From NCBI RefSeq assembly GCF_022984075.1, contig NZ_JALAAD010000001.1, forward strand, positions 1,716,455 to 1,780,454: DNA of 64,000 nucleotides. Direction: 5' to 3'. This stretch comes from Synechococcus sp. C9 (GTDB taxonomy: Bacteria > Cyanobacteriota > Cyanobacteriia > Gloeomargaritales > Gloeomargaritaceae). Below the pieces are notes generated by a model. The model was not told where the DNA came from, made no database searches, and saw only the letters and a list, made by a program, of their open reading frames with translations. Shown here in pieces: positions 26,239 to 35,000 of this stretch. The translations under genes were made by a program, and so were the position numbers. How positions within the stretch are numbered: the stretch's first letter is position 1; each line of letters begins with the position of its first letter.

Positions 26239-27255
26239 TTATTCCCCGTAGGCGACAATTTTACCCCGGAAAACAATGTAATTGTAAATGTTATAACCCA
26301 AAACAATCGGAATCAAAAACCCCACAAACGTCAACATAAACACCAAGGAACTAGGAGCCGCCGCCGCTTGATAGATCGTTACACTGGGGGGAATAATGTT
26401 AGGAAAAATCAGAAATCCTAACCCAATAAACGACAGGGAAAAGATTAAAAACGTATAGATAATCGGAGCATTTTCCTGCCGCAGTTTCAGGCTTCGTAAT
26501 AAAGCCACAATCAACGTCAAACCCAGCACCGGAATCGCCGCAAAAACATACACCAAAGGCGGGCTAAACAGTAAATCCCGGGCATGGTCCCAGAGAATTG
26601 GCGTGGTGACAGTAATAAAAACTGCCCCAGCTAAAGTCGTCCACGTCGCAATCGTTGCCGTGCGGTAATGGGTCTTCTGCAATTCCCCCGTCGTTTTCAA
26701 AATTAAATAGGTAGAACCAATTAACACATAACCCTGAATTAAGGTTAATGCCACCACCACCGAATGCCAGGTCAACCAATCCCAAATACCCCCCGCAAAG
26801 TGACCCAATTCATCCACCTTAATCCCTTCAAAAACCGTCCCCAAAGCAAATCCCTGCCCCAGAGCGGCCAAAAAACTCCCAGCACCAAACGTGAGATTCC
26901 AAATGGTTTTGTTCTCCGCATTTTCCCGGAATTCAAACGAAACCGCCCGCAAAATCAATCCCACCACCATCAACACTAGGGGTAAATAAAGGGCATTCAA
27001 AATCGTAGCGTAGGCTAATGGAAACGCCCCAAATAAAGAACCGCCCATCAGCACCAACCAGGTTTCATTTGCGTCCCACACATTCCCTAAACTGGTCATC
27101 AAAATACTGCGACGTTCTTCCCCCCCAGCAGTCAAAGAGAGAATCCCTACCCCTAGGTCAAATCCATCCAGCAAGACATACAAAAACAGGAAAAGGCCGA
27201 GGATAAAAAACCAGACTTGGGGCAGAAAATGTTGCAGGGGTTCTAACGGTTGCAT
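26239..27255 (-). CDS. cydB: Cytochrome bd quinol oxidase subunit II
   Basis: A 338-aa membrane protein of CydB length with eight or nine hydrophobic segments. It begins near PQVWFFILGLFLFLYVLLDG and continues FDLGVG, the conserved CydB start. TSLGNVWDANETWLVLMGG is the family's strongly conserved second motif. CydB pairs with CydA, here 37 nt upstream in the same direction. The oxidase reduces oxygen to water with quinol in the cytoplasmic or thylakoid membrane without pumping protons. The two genes form an operon. Confidence 0.95.
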   Translation of the reverse strand: MQPLEPLQHFLPQVWFFILGLFLFLYVLLDGFDLGVGILSLTAGGEERRSILMTSLGNVWDANETWLVLMGGSLFGAFPLAYATILNALYLPLVLMVVGLILRAVSFEFRENAENKTIWNLTFGAGSFLAALGQGFALGTVFEGIKVDELGHFAGGIWDWLTWHSVVVALTLIQGYVLIGSTYLILKTTGELQKTHYRTATIATWTTLAGAVFITVTTPILWDHARDLLFSPPLVYVFAAIPVLGLTLIVALLRSLKLRQENAPIIYTFLIFSLSFIGLGFLIFPNIIPPSVTIYQAAAAPSSLVFMLTFVGFLIPIVLGYNIYNYIVFRGKIVAYGE

Positions 27256-27292
27256 ACAAACTCCTTCGTGCAGGTAATAGGCAGATCAAATA

Positions 27293-28741
27293 CTAGGATT
27301 GGCTCGCTTCCACAGGCCGCTGATCCGGGATATGCTGAGCCGGTTCCGTAACCAGGGTGGGTTGTACCACAGTGCGGGGCGCAGGCAGGGTTAAATTGGG
27401 ACCTTTCGCAATAATTTTCCTACCAAAGTATAGGGTAACCACAAAGAAAACGGCATACATCACCATCAACCCCGATAGGGAGAATAAAATCACTCCTGGG
27501 GGTAAATTCGATGCGGATTCCACCGTGCGTAATTCCCCATAAACAATCCAGGGTTGGCGACCCACACATCGCACGATCCAACCGCATTCTACAGCGATAT
27601 AACCCAAGGGCCCCGCAAACACCCAGGACAGGAGTAACCACTTGTGTTGTTCGATCATTTCTGGAGTTAATTTACCCCGCCACCATTGGAAAACTGTAAT
27701 GCCCATCAAGGCGGCAAAAAACATCCCAATAGCGATCATAATTCGGAAGGAATAATACACCATCCCCACCATTTTCGGGCGGTCATTGGGTGCCCATTCC
27801 TTCAAACCTTGAATAGGGCTATCAAGGGTGGGTTTTAGCTCCAGTAAGTAACTTAGAACCCCGGGAACTTTTAACTCCCAGGTATTTTTTTCTAACTGAT
27901 TATTAGGCAAGGCCAACACACTCCAATCCGCTGGAGTATTCGCCGGAACCGTTTCCCATAGGGCTTCCATCGCCGCCAACTTTGTCGGTTGGTAATGATA
28001 GACCTGCTCCGCACTCAAATGCCCCAGGAAAATTTGCAGGGGAGCGACAGCAATCAAAGCCACCAAGGCTACTTTGAATGAGCGGCCAAAAAATTCTGTC
28101 TCCCGTTTTTTGAGCAGATACCAAGCACTGATGCCCCCAATCACAAACAATGCGGTTTCCAGAGTCGCTAAAAACATATGCAGGAAACTGTTGAGCATGA
28201 AGGGATTGGCAATGGCTTGGAAGTAATCTTGTACGATGAATTTCCCATTGGCAAAAATGCCACCCGCAGGGGTTTGTAACCAAGAATTTGCTGTCAAAAT
28301 CCAAAAGGTAGATAGATTGGCACCAATGGCGACCAAAATCGTAGATATAAAATGAATTAAGGGCGGCACCCGCTCCCACCCAAAAACCATAATCCCTAAA
28401 AAACTGGCTTCCAACATAAAAGCCATTGTGCCCTCAAATCCTAGCAGGGTTCCTAAAAAATCGCCCACGGATTCGGAAAAGGGTGCCCAATTCAAGCCAA
28501 ATTGAAAGGCCATCGGTAAGCCACTCGCTACCCCGATCCCAAAATTCAACACATATAGTTTTGTCCAGAAACGAGCATGATGGTAGTAAGTGATATTCCG
28601 GGTTTTTAACCAGAGGGCTTCCATAATCACTAGATAAATGGCCATGCCCGTGGTCAAAACCGGCCAAAGCATATGAAAAATGGCAGTTAGGGCAAATTGT
28701 AAACGGGAAAGGGTCACCGTATCCGATAGGACATTCAGCAT
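27293..28741 (-). CDS. cydA: Cytochrome bd quinol oxidase subunit I
   Basis: A 482-aa protein with nine expected membrane spans. Heme ligands can be placed: His in ALTAIFHMLWP near residue 23 (heme b595/d side), the acidic pair region FEGTMAFMLEASFLGI, and the second His in SFLHMFLATLETALF. The GRQPW motif after the sixth span (VGRQPWIVYGEL) is present. The quinol-binding loop is the short version found in cyanobacterial and cyanide-insensitive oxidases. The C-terminal tail is Pro/Gln-rich. It serves as an alternative terminal oxidase. The promoter should lie in the interval after 28741. Confidence 0.96.
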   Translation of the reverse strand: MLNVLSDTVTLSRLQFALTAIFHMLWPVLTTGMAIYLVIMEALWLKTRNITYYHHARFWTKLYVLNFGIGVASGLPMAFQFGLNWAPFSESVGDFLGTLLGFEGTMAFMLEASFLGIMVFGWERVPPLIHFISTILVAIGANLSTFWILTANSWLQTPAGGIFANGKFIVQDYFQAIANPFMLNSFLHMFLATLETALFVIGGISAWYLLKKRETEFFGRSFKVALVALIAVAPLQIFLGHLSAEQVYHYQPTKLAAMEALWETVPANTPADWSVLALPNNQLEKNTWELKVPGVLSYLLELKPTLDSPIQGLKEWAPNDRPKMVGMVYYSFRIMIAIGMFFAALMGITVFQWWRGKLTPEMIEQHKWLLLSWVFAGPLGYIAVECGWIVRCVGRQPWIVYGELRTVESASNLPPGVILFSLSGLMVMYAVFFVVTLYFGRKIIAKGPNLTLPAPRTVVQPTLVTEPAQHIPDQRPVEASQS

Positions 28742-29083
28742 AAATGCTCAGGTGTTCAAGGAACATCCCTGTTATACCAAGTAGATCGTGGGGACATGGG
28801 GCAAATTGCAGATTTTCTTTAGGATGTTTGGGAAATAGTTAAGAATTGCTACCCTTCACCCTGGTGTGGTGGTAAGGGATAGGAATAATAATTATGAACA
28901 ATAATTTGAGGCAAAAATATGTCTGAGAATTAGGGCAAATGTATTTTGGGAATCAATTTTTCGGAGAATTGTGAGTAGGAATACTATCTAAGTGCCCGTT
29001 TGATAAACTTCACTGGGTACTCATAATATAGAGGTGCCCTAGAATCTGCTAAGGTAAATTAAAACTATTGGGAGGGCAACGTT
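28742..29083. other. Intergenic region between cydA and the MliC-like gene
   Basis: Divergent promoters for cydA (minus) and the lipoprotein gene (plus) must lie here. I see no gene. A short stretch TAGAGGTGCCCT at about 29028-29039 matches the outer end of MITE family B and may be a remnant. A GGGAGGG ribosome site precedes the TTG at 29084. Confidence 0.5.
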
Positions 29084-29404
29084 TTGAAACTGTTGTGGCT
29101 GGTGATGGCAGTGGGGGTCGTCGGATGTACCACGGTTAATAATAGTGCTAACAATAATGCTTCTGAAATTGAAGTGGACTTCACCTGTACGGGCGGTGAG
29201 TCCCTAGCGGTACGTTTTTTCCCGAACCAAGAGAAGGCCATGCTGATCCGCAACGGGGAAACTATCGAACTCCAACAGGAACGGGCGGCTTCGGGATTTC
29301 GGTACAGCAATAGTAATAAAAGTACTACCATTAGCGGCAAAGGCAAAGACCTCACGGTCACGATTGGGCGCATGACTCCCCTGGAATGTCAAGCCAAGAG
29401 TTAA
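29084..29404 (+). CDS. MliC-like lipoprotein (C-type lysozyme inhibitor family)
   Basis: A 106-aa protein started by TTG after a strong GGGAGGG site. Residues 1-15 (KLLWLVMAVGVVGC) are a lipoprotein signal with the lipobox VVGC. The mature part has FTCTGGESLAVRFFP, then GETIELQQERAASGFRYSN, and a final Cys near the end (LECQAK). This is the MliC pattern of a small beta barrel closed by a disulfide. Members elsewhere are outer-membrane or periplasmic inhibitors of C-type lysozyme; the role in a cyanobacterium is unknown. It ends 50 nt before cinA in the same direction. Confidence 0.7.
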   Translation: MKLLWLVMAVGVVGCTTVNNSANNNASEIEVDFTCTGGESLAVRFFPNQEKAMLIRNGETIELQQERAASGFRYSNSNKSTTISGKGKDLTVTIGRMTPLECQAKS

Positions 29405-29454
29405 AGACAGCCCCCGGCTCATGGTACATTAGCACTGCTGTTGGGAACTCGCCG

Positions 29455-30708
29455 ATGACTGCGGAAATTATTGCGATTGGTACGGAATTGCTACTCGGAG
29501 AAATTACCAATACCAATGCCCAGTTTTTGGCGCAGGAATTGGCCATTTTGGGCATCAGCCATCACTTCCAGACGGTGGTGGGGGACAATATCGAGCGCAT
29601 CCATCAGGTGTTGGACCAGGCGACCCGGCGTTCCCAATTGATTCTCTGTACGGGTGGGTTGGGGCCGACCCCGGATGACCTGACGACTGAGGCGATTGCC
29701 CGTTATTTCCAAACGCCCTTGGTGGAACACCCGGAGATTTTTGCCGACATTCAGGCTAAGTATGCCCACCGGGGGTTACCCACGCCGGAAAATAACCGCA
29801 AACAAGCCCTTTTGCCCCAGGGTGCTACGGTTCTTCCCAACCCTAGGGGTACCGCACCGGGGATGATTTGGTCGCCCCGCCCCAACCTGACCTTCCTGAC
29901 TTTTCCGGGGGTGCCGAGCGAGTTGCAGGCCATGTGGCGGGAAACGGCGGTGCCCTATCTGCGGGCGCAAGGGTGGGTGACGGGGGTGATTGTCAGCCGG
30001 AATCTGCGGTTTTGGGGGATTTCCGAGGCGGCGTTGGCGCAAAAGGTGCAGGAGTTTTTTGCCCTGACCAATCCCACGGTGGCTCCCTATGCGGGCAAGG
30101 GGGAAACCCGCCTGCGGGTCACGGCTCGGGCGACGGATCGGGAAGCGGCACTGGCGTTGATTGCTCCAGTGGAAGCGCAATTGCGAGCCAGGACGGGGGC
30201 GGATTGCTACGGGGCGGATGAGGATTCCCTGGCCAGGGTGGTGGGGCAGGGGTTGCAACGGCGGGGGGAAACCCTGGGGGTGGCCGAATCCTGTACGGGG
30301 GGGTTGCTGGGGGCGATGATCACGGCGGTGCCGGGCAGTTCTCGCTATTTCCAGGGCGGGGTGGTGAGCTATGCCAATGCGGTTAAGGAAAAGTTATTGG
30401 GTGTGCCAGGGGAATTGTTAGCCAGCCAGGGGGCGGTGAGTGCGGCGGTGGCCCAGGCGATGGCGGTAGGGGTGCGGGAACGGTTGGGGAGTACCTGGGG
30501 CGTGAGCATTACGGGGATCGCCGGGCCGGGCGGGGGGAGTGAGGCCAAACCCGTGGGGCTGGTGTACGTGGGGTTAGCCGGGGCAGAGGGGACGGTGACG
30601 GCTTGGGAACATCGGTTTAGCCCGGAGCGGGGCCGGGAATGGATTCGCCATTTGAGTGCCTGTCAAGCCCTAGACCACCTGCGCCGCCGCCTGTTGGACG
30701 CTGGCTAA
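29455..30708 (+). CDS. cinA: CinA-family protein, nicotinamide-nucleotide amidase
   Basis: The start chosen is the ATG at 29455 (417 aa), because MTAEIIAIGTELLLGEITNT is the family's N-terminus. Residues 1-250 form the molybdopterin-binding-like (COG1058) domain, with GGLGPTPDDLT and FPGVPSELQAMW. The C-terminal domain has VAESCTGGLLGAMITAVPGS and GIAGPGGGSEAKPVG, the PncC deamidase that removes ammonia from nicotinamide mononucleotide in NAD salvage. The length is typical. The 3' end overlaps the converging cobB gene by 39 bp. Confidence 0.95.
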   Translation: MTAEIIAIGTELLLGEITNTNAQFLAQELAILGISHHFQTVVGDNIERIHQVLDQATRRSQLILCTGGLGPTPDDLTTEAIARYFQTPLVEHPEIFADIQAKYAHRGLPTPENNRKQALLPQGATVLPNPRGTAPGMIWSPRPNLTFLTFPGVPSELQAMWRETAVPYLRAQGWVTGVIVSRNLRFWGISEAALAQKVQEFFALTNPTVAPYAGKGETRLRVTARATDREAALALIAPVEAQLRARTGADCYGADEDSLARVVGQGLQRRGETLGVAESCTGGLLGAMITAVPGSSRYFQGGVVSYANAVKEKLLGVPGELLASQGAVSAAVAQAMAVGVRERLGSTWGVSITGIAGPGGGSEAKPVGLVYVGLAGAEGTVTAWEHRFSPERGREWIRHLSACQALDHLRRRLLDAG

Positions 30709-31971
30709 AAACCGTTGCACTTGGGTCGGGTGGCCCCCCCAATGGCAGTGAATATAGGAGCCATGCACCTGCGCCTGGGCATAGAGGGGCTGGGGTTCGC
30801 CGCCCACCACCTGGGAATAGTGAAATTCATGGCCGGTGAGGGTGTGCCCTTTTTGAACAAAACAGGTATCCTGGGTCGCTACAACTTGCCGATAGCCCAG
30901 GGTCAACCGTTGGGTCATGCGGGTCACCAGCGGCAATGCCCCTACCAGGGGCCAAGGGGTGCCATCGGCGGTAATTAAGGTTTCGCCCAAAACCATCAAC
31001 CCGCCACATTCCGCATAGACCGGCAACCCCCGGCTGATCCGCTGGCGCACGTTCTGTAAAATTTCTTGCCGTTCACTCAAGTGGGCCGCCCACAATTCCG
31101 GGTAGCCGCCCCCCAGGATCACCCCCCCCACTTCCGGTGGCAAAGGCCCATCCCGCAGAGGACTCCAGAAGTACAATTCCACCCCGGCGCACCGCAGGAG
31201 AGCCAAGTGGTCATCGTAATAAAAACAAAACGCCTCATCCCAGGCGACGGCAATGGTAAGGGGTTGGGGCACCCGCAGGGGCAACCAGGGGGGAACCGGC
31301 TGACCCTGAGACTGCACCTGTAATAACGGCCGCAGGACATCCCAGGCAAAACTGCTCTGCCCCAGGGTAGTTAATCCTTGCCGCCATGGGTGCAAATCCC
31401 CCCGTTCCGCCGGTGGTATTAAGCCCAGATGCCGTTCCGGGTAGTGCAACTCCGCCTGCCGCCGACATTCCCCCACCACCGGGATGTCCAGTCCAGCCAA
31501 CGCCGCCCGCAGGAGTTCGCTGTGCCGGTCACCCGCCACCCGATTCAAAATCACCCCCACCACCCGCACCTGGGGGTCAAACCGGGCATACCCATGCACC
31601 AAGGCCGCCACCGAACCCGCCAACCGCCCGCAATCCACCACCAACACCACCGGCAACCCCAACAGCTTCGCCACCTCTGCCGTACTATTGGGGCCGTCAA
31701 ACAACCCCATCACCCCTTCCACCAGGGCGTAGGCCATCCCATGCGTGTAGTAGGCATAACAGTCCCGCACATATGCCGGCGACGTGAGTACCGTATCCAA
31801 ATTGGGACAGGGCCGCCCCGTCACCCAGCGATGCCACTGCGGGTCAAGGTAATCCGGCCCCACCTTGAAGGATTGCACCCGTTCCCCCCAGTCCACCAGC
31901 GTCGCCAGTAAGGCTAAGGTAATAGTCGTTTTGCCAGCCCCACTCCGTTCCCCCGCCAAAATCAGCCCCAT
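30670..31971 (-). CDS. cobB: Cobyrinate a,c-diamide synthase (CbiA/CobB)
   Basis: The start chosen is M at 31971 (433 aa), because MGLILAGERSGAGKTTITLA holds the P-loop of the family. The longer frame upstream lies inside sixA. The N-terminal dethiobiotin-synthetase-like domain continues with FKVGPDYLDPQWH and VEGVMGLFDG. The C-terminal glutamine-amidotransferase domain has LPVYAECGGLMVLGE with the catalytic Cys, and a terminal His in SYIHCHW. The enzyme amidates cobyrinate (or hydrogenobyrinate) with glutamine and ATP in cobalamin synthesis. It begins 2 nt after sixA and is probably co-transcribed with it. Confidence 0.93.
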   Translation of the reverse strand: MGLILAGERSGAGKTTITLALLATLVDWGERVQSFKVGPDYLDPQWHRWVTGRPCPNLDTVLTSPAYVRDCYAYYTHGMAYALVEGVMGLFDGPNSTAEVAKLLGLPVVLVVDCGRLAGSVAALVHGYARFDPQVRVVGVILNRVAGDRHSELLRAALAGLDIPVVGECRRQAELHYPERHLGLIPPAERGDLHPWRQGLTTLGQSSFAWDVLRPLLQVQSQGQPVPPWLPLRVPQPLTIAVAWDEAFCFYYDDHLALLRCAGVELYFWSPLRDGPLPPEVGGVILGGGYPELWAAHLSERQEILQNVRQRISRGLPVYAECGGLMVLGETLITADGTPWPLVGALPLVTRMTQRLTLGYRQVVATQDTCFVQKGHTLTGHEFHYSQVVGGEPQPLYAQAQVHGSYIHCHWGGHPTQVQRFLASVQQAAAQVV

Positions 31972-31973
31972 GC

Positions 31974-32468
31974 CTAATCCACCAACACCCTGGGCGGGAG
32001 TAACCAGAGCAACTGCCCTGCCCCCACCGGGTCGCCCTGATCCGGCAATTCCACCAGGATGACCCCGGCTTTTTTCAGCGCCAATTTTTCCCGCACCGCT
32101 CCCCAGACCAGCCGTTCCGCCCAGTGGCTCAAATCCGGTTGGTGCCCGACCAATGCCACCGCGCCCCCCCCTTGGGTTTGCCATTCCTGCCACCAGGTCA
32201 GCCAATCCTGCCAATTTCCCCCCGGTTGGAGCGACTCATGGATCACCGGCGTGGGGCCCAACCCCTGTTCATGGCAAATCACCGCCGTTTGGCTCGCCCG
32301 CAGATAGGGACTGGTCAACAACGCCTGCACCTGCACCCCCAACGCCACCAACCTCTGCGCCACCAGGCGGGTTTTTTTGTACCCCTCCTTGGTCAATAGC
32401 CGTTGACTATCCGGTTGCTCCGGCTGGGGGTCGTGCGCCAAACCATGACGGATCAAATACAGTTTCAT
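31974..32468 (-). CDS. sixA: SixA-like phosphohistidine phosphatase
   Basis: A 164-aa protein beginning MKLYLIRHGLAHDPQPEQPD. RHG is the catalytic motif of the histidine phosphatase superfamily. LLTSPYLRASQTAVI and the second His region LVGHQPDLSHWAERLVWG complete the active site. SixA removes phosphate from histidine phosphotransfer domains or PTS proteins; the cyanobacterial target is not known. The length is as expected for SixA without extra domains. It leads into cobB with a 2-nt gap, a neighbourhood with no evident functional link. Confidence 0.88.
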   Translation of the reverse strand: MKLYLIRHGLAHDPQPEQPDSQRLLTKEGYKKTRLVAQRLVALGVQVQALLTSPYLRASQTAVICHEQGLGPTPVIHESLQPGGNWQDWLTWWQEWQTQGGGAVALVGHQPDLSHWAERLVWGAVREKLALKKAGVILVELPDQGDPVGAGQLLWLLPPRVLVD

Positions 32469-32594
32469 CGCTCCATAGGGCGGACAGATTGGGACTTGGG
32501 ACAGATAGACAGGTTAAATTAAAGTTACGTCATCCTATGATATAGTGTCCCTAGGGTCTGTAGAATAATTGCAGACAATTTAGGAGCAAACGCA

Positions 32595-32870
32595 ATGGCA
32601 GTGCGGGTATTGATTCCCACCCCCCTCCAGAAATTGACCCAGGAGCGGGACATGGTGGAATGCGAAGCGGATTCCGTATCCCAACTGGTCGAGTCCCTTG
32701 AGCAGCAATGGCCCGGCATGAAAAATCGTCTCTGTGACGAATCCGGGCAAATTCGCCGCTTTGTGAATGTTTTTGTCAATAGCGAAGATATTCGTTTTCT
32801 CCAGGGGCGGGATACCCCCTTGCGGGACGGCGATGAAGTCAGCATTGTCCCCGCCATTGCCGGAGGTTAA
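32595..32870 (+). CDS. MoaD/ThiS-family ubiquitin-like sulfur carrier
   Basis: A 91-aa protein beginning MAVRVLIPTPLQKLTQERDM and ending GDEVSIVPAIAGG. The C-terminal Gly-Gly, which is adenylated and thiocarboxylated, and the beta-grasp length identify a MoaD/ThiS carrier. The insertion before the C-terminal strand (DIRFLQGRDTPLRDGDEV) is that of the CysO/MoaD-related archaeal-type group, so it could serve cysteine or molybdopterin synthesis. No moaE or thiG lies nearby. It is followed after 2 nt by a DUF2996 gene and is probably co-transcribed with it. Confidence 0.88.
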   Translation: MAVRVLIPTPLQKLTQERDMVECEADSVSQLVESLEQQWPGMKNRLCDESGQIRRFVNVFVNSEDIRFLQGRDTPLRDGDEVSIVPAIAGG

Positions 32871-32872
32871 CC

Positions 32873-33289
32873 ATGGCCGACCCTACCCCAGCACCGGAAA
32901 CTGCCCCCAAGCCTGCGGCGGAGAAAAAAGCCCCCCCAGCCAAGGCTCCCCCGATTGAAGCCAAGCCCCTCCCCGCCTTTATCGAGGAACATTTTTTCCC
33001 GGCTCTGCGCCAAGCCCTGGCGAATATCAATATCTCTGACGTGAGTTTGGTGTGGGTGCCGGAACTCAATCAGGTGCGGGGTTCCTGGGCAGGAGGGCAA
33101 CACGAATTTATCATCACCTTTACCCAGGGGGATTTGAAGGGCTTAAAAACCTTCGCCTACAGCAGTTACGGCGCCCCCCCCAGCACCCTCGAATCCTTCA
33201 TGATTGACGAGCGGAAAATTACCCTCGAACTCCTTGTTTTCTACACGGTGCAACGGCTCACGGCTCAAAAGATTTTAGTCTTGAATTAA
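32873..33289 (+). CDS. DUF2996 protein, cyanobacterial
   Basis: A 138-aa protein. The first 45 residues are a Pro/Ala/Lys-rich low-complexity tail (TPAPETAPKPAAEKKAPPAK). A compact domain of about 90 residues follows (LPAFIEEHFFPALRQALANI, then FMIDERKITLELLVFYTVQR). This is the DUF2996 pattern, known only from oxygenic phototrophs. Its role is not established to my knowledge; involvement with photosystem or thylakoid biogenesis is often supposed. No signal peptide. The stop codon is the first base set of a MITE B copy. Confidence 0.85.
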   Translation: MADPTPAPETAPKPAAEKKAPPAKAPPIEAKPLPAFIEEHFFPALRQALANINISDVSLVWVPELNQVRGSWAGGQHEFIITFTQGDLKGLKTFAYSSYGAPPSTLESFMIDERKITLELLVFYTVQRLTAQKILVLN

Positions 33290-33392
33290 GGGAACCTCTA
33301 TTTATTTGAACCAATCATCAATCCCATCGTGGCAATGCCATATTCCCCAGAAACAAGGGCGTTGCGACCGCTAACTTTGAATTGATAGAGGT
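33287..33392. mobile_element. MITE family B, copy 2
   Basis: About 106 bp. The left end AAGGGAACCTCTATTTATT resembles the right end of copy 1 at 25089 read inward, and the right end GAATTGATAGAGGTA resembles its left end inverted. It is inverted relative to copy 1. It starts at the DUF2996 stop codon and abuts an old transposase remnant whose N-terminus is missing. Confidence 0.55.
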
Positions 33393-33698
33393 AGATTACT
33401 CAATCCAAACAAAGTTATTATGACTTGTTTTCAGAAGCGGGAATTACCTGGAAGAGGTCTCAGAAAGTAAACCCCAAAACCGAGCTAGAAGTCGTAAAAA
33501 AAACCAGAAGAAATTCAAGAATTTATACGAGTCAATCAGCGTGAAATCGAGCCAGAGCAATTAATACTCCTATTTTTAGATGAGTGTCATTTGTGTTGGG
33601 GCGATGTTTGTGGTTATGTGTGGGGGTGGTCAGATATTAGGATAGAAATTCCTATCGTAAACGAACGAAATAGACAAACTTATTTTGGAGCTTTAAAC

Positions 33699-33799
33699 TA
33701 TAGCAGTCCTAAATGAGAATAGAATAGGGGTCGCAGGGGCACCGCCCCCGTCCTTGGTTCTGGGAAATTTCTGTTCACTAATCAAGTAGGATTGCTATA
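33699..33799. mobile_element. MITE family A, copy 2 (101 bp, inverted)
   Basis: Inserted in the old transposase at a TA. The ends TATAGCAGTCCTAAATGAGA and, inward from the right, TATAGCAATCCTACTTGATT match copy 1 in reverse. Removing the element leaving one TA rejoins the transposase in frame as GALNYQTKEFILREYD, so the boundaries are exact. Confidence 0.85.
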
Positions 33800-33908
33800 T
33801 CAGACAAAAGAATTTATCCTCCGGGAATATGATGGTGCGAATGGAGCAAGTACTATCGCCTTTATGAAGTACCTGAGAAGTATAGTCGTTTCGATTTAGA
33901 ATGCAACA

Positions 33909-34400
33909 CTAACTTGTGCAATAATTACGAACGACTTCATCAATGGTGGTGCCAGGGGGAGCGTACATCCTCAATTTTTTTAATGCGCTAAAGTCATGCT
34001 CAATATCATTGAGGTCTGGGGAATAAGTTGGCAAAAATAATACGATATGCCCCGCCGCTTCCACTAATTCTCGAATGCGTTTCTTACGATGAATCGGTGC
34101 GTTGTCCAAAATTAACACCGATAGTCTCGTCAATGCTGGTAATAAATGCACCTCTAACCATCGCTCAAAAGTCACCGCATCTAAACTGCCGTCAAATAGC
34201 ATGGGAGCAATTAAATCCTTGCTATGTTTGCGCCGACCCGCTACGAGATTCTCTCGTTTATACCGCCGTCCCTGACGCTCTCCATAAATCTTTTTTCCCC
34301 GTTTAGCCCAACCATAAATCAGACTGACGAACCTCTCAAAGCCCGTCTCATCAATAAATAGCAGACTTTCTATCCCATACTTCTTGATTAATTCTCTCAA
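33909..34400 (-). CDS. IS630 transposase, catalytic part (OrfB)
   Basis: A 163-aa segment with the DDE triad: D in LLFIDETGFERF, D in LSVLILDNAPIHRKKR, and E in YSPDLNDIEHDFSALKK, in the standard IS630 order. It cuts and joins the element's ends in DNA. It is probably not started at its own ATG but reached by frameshifting from the upstream frame. A +1 shift at the A8 run near 34461-34468 gives KKQFRYRERNHSDRILHYR leading into LRELIKKYGIES. All three catalytic residues are present, so it may be active. Confidence 0.85.
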   Translation of the reverse strand: MRELIKKYGIESLLFIDETGFERFVSLIYGWAKRGKKIYGERQGRRYKRENLVAGRRKHSKDLIAPMLFDGSLDAVTFERWLEVHLLPALTRLSVLILDNAPIHRKKRIRELVEAAGHIVLFLPTYSPDLNDIEHDFSALKKLRMYAPPGTTIDEVVRNYCTS

Positions 34401-34419
34401 TGTCCGGTAGTGTAATATT

Positions 34420-34755
34420 CTATCGGAATGATTTCTTTCTCGATAGCGAAACTGTTTTTTTTCTCGTGATATTTAGCCGCTTCAATTGATAATATATTGA
34501 GCTTGGCACTACCCCAAACTCTTGTGCTCTTTGCTGAAGAGTCTTATCGGGGTATTTCTCCACATCTTGATTCAGTCTGGCAATATCGATTTTCCTCTTC
34601 CTTCTCACTACTCTCGTGCGCTCCAGATTGGGTCTGTCTAGCCACCGGTACACGGTTGCTCGGTTGATGCCGAAGATTCGCGCCGCTTTCGTGATACTAT
34701 TCCCGTTCTCAATGAAACTTATCACCTTTTTCCGTAAATCCAGACTGTAACACAT
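34420..34755 (-). CDS. IS630 transposase, DNA-binding part (OrfA)
   Basis: A 111-aa segment beginning MCYSLDLRKKVISFIENGNS. It contains a helix-turn-helix (SITKAARIFGINRATVYRWL) and a second one (TLQQRAQEFGVVPSSIYYQL) that bind the terminal repeats. It ends LSRKKSFR shortly after a run of eight A residues. The two frames together make one transposase of about 285 aa if the ribosome or RNA polymerase slips on that run. Without slippage, only this DNA-binding part would be made, and it could act as a repressor. Confidence 0.82.
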   Translation of the reverse strand: MCYSLDLRKKVISFIENGNSITKAARIFGINRATVYRWLDRPNLERTRVVRRKRKIDIARLNQDVEKYPDKTLQQRAQEFGVVPSSIYYQLKRLNITRKKTVSLSRKKSFR

Positions 34756-34907
34756 CCTGATTCTTCTCCTTAATTCCTACTTCTCTTCTATCTTACACCC
34801 TCTTCTCATAAAATGTTGCATTTTTATTAAAAATGACTATAAAAGAATTTCTTGTCTCAGTAAACCAAGGCAAAGCAGAAAATGAGTGGGAGTTGATTTG
34901 TACAGTC

Positions 34908-35000
34908 TTTTAAGTGCTTATGGGATACAGTTGAACCCCACTTGCCGTGAGTCAATTATTCTGAGCCTTGAGAATGATGGAGGCTTTTTATATCCTTTAA
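34908..35000 (+). repeat. Dispersed ~92-bp repeat, copy 2
   Basis: This copy is about 80% identical to 12416-12507. It is inserted in the old transposase between the codons of LICT and of the APNCPEQ motif, which fixes it as a mobile insertion. The extra bases at the right junction (about 35001-35022) belong to the insertion or to decay. GGATA and TATCC at its ends can pair. Confidence 0.55.

Larger units (their letters stand above)
33883..34839 (-). mobile_element. IS630-family insertion sequence, complete (about 957 bp)
   Basis: The ends are TAGTCGTTTCGATTTAGAAT on the left, and TAGTCATTTTTAATAAAAAT read inward on the right, each leading to TGCAACA. TA duplications flank it. Two minus-strand frames, a helix-turn-helix part and a DDE part, fill it. 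It is inserted in an older transposase of the same superfamily. Its ends match those of the MITE at 11531-11644. Confidence 0.85.
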
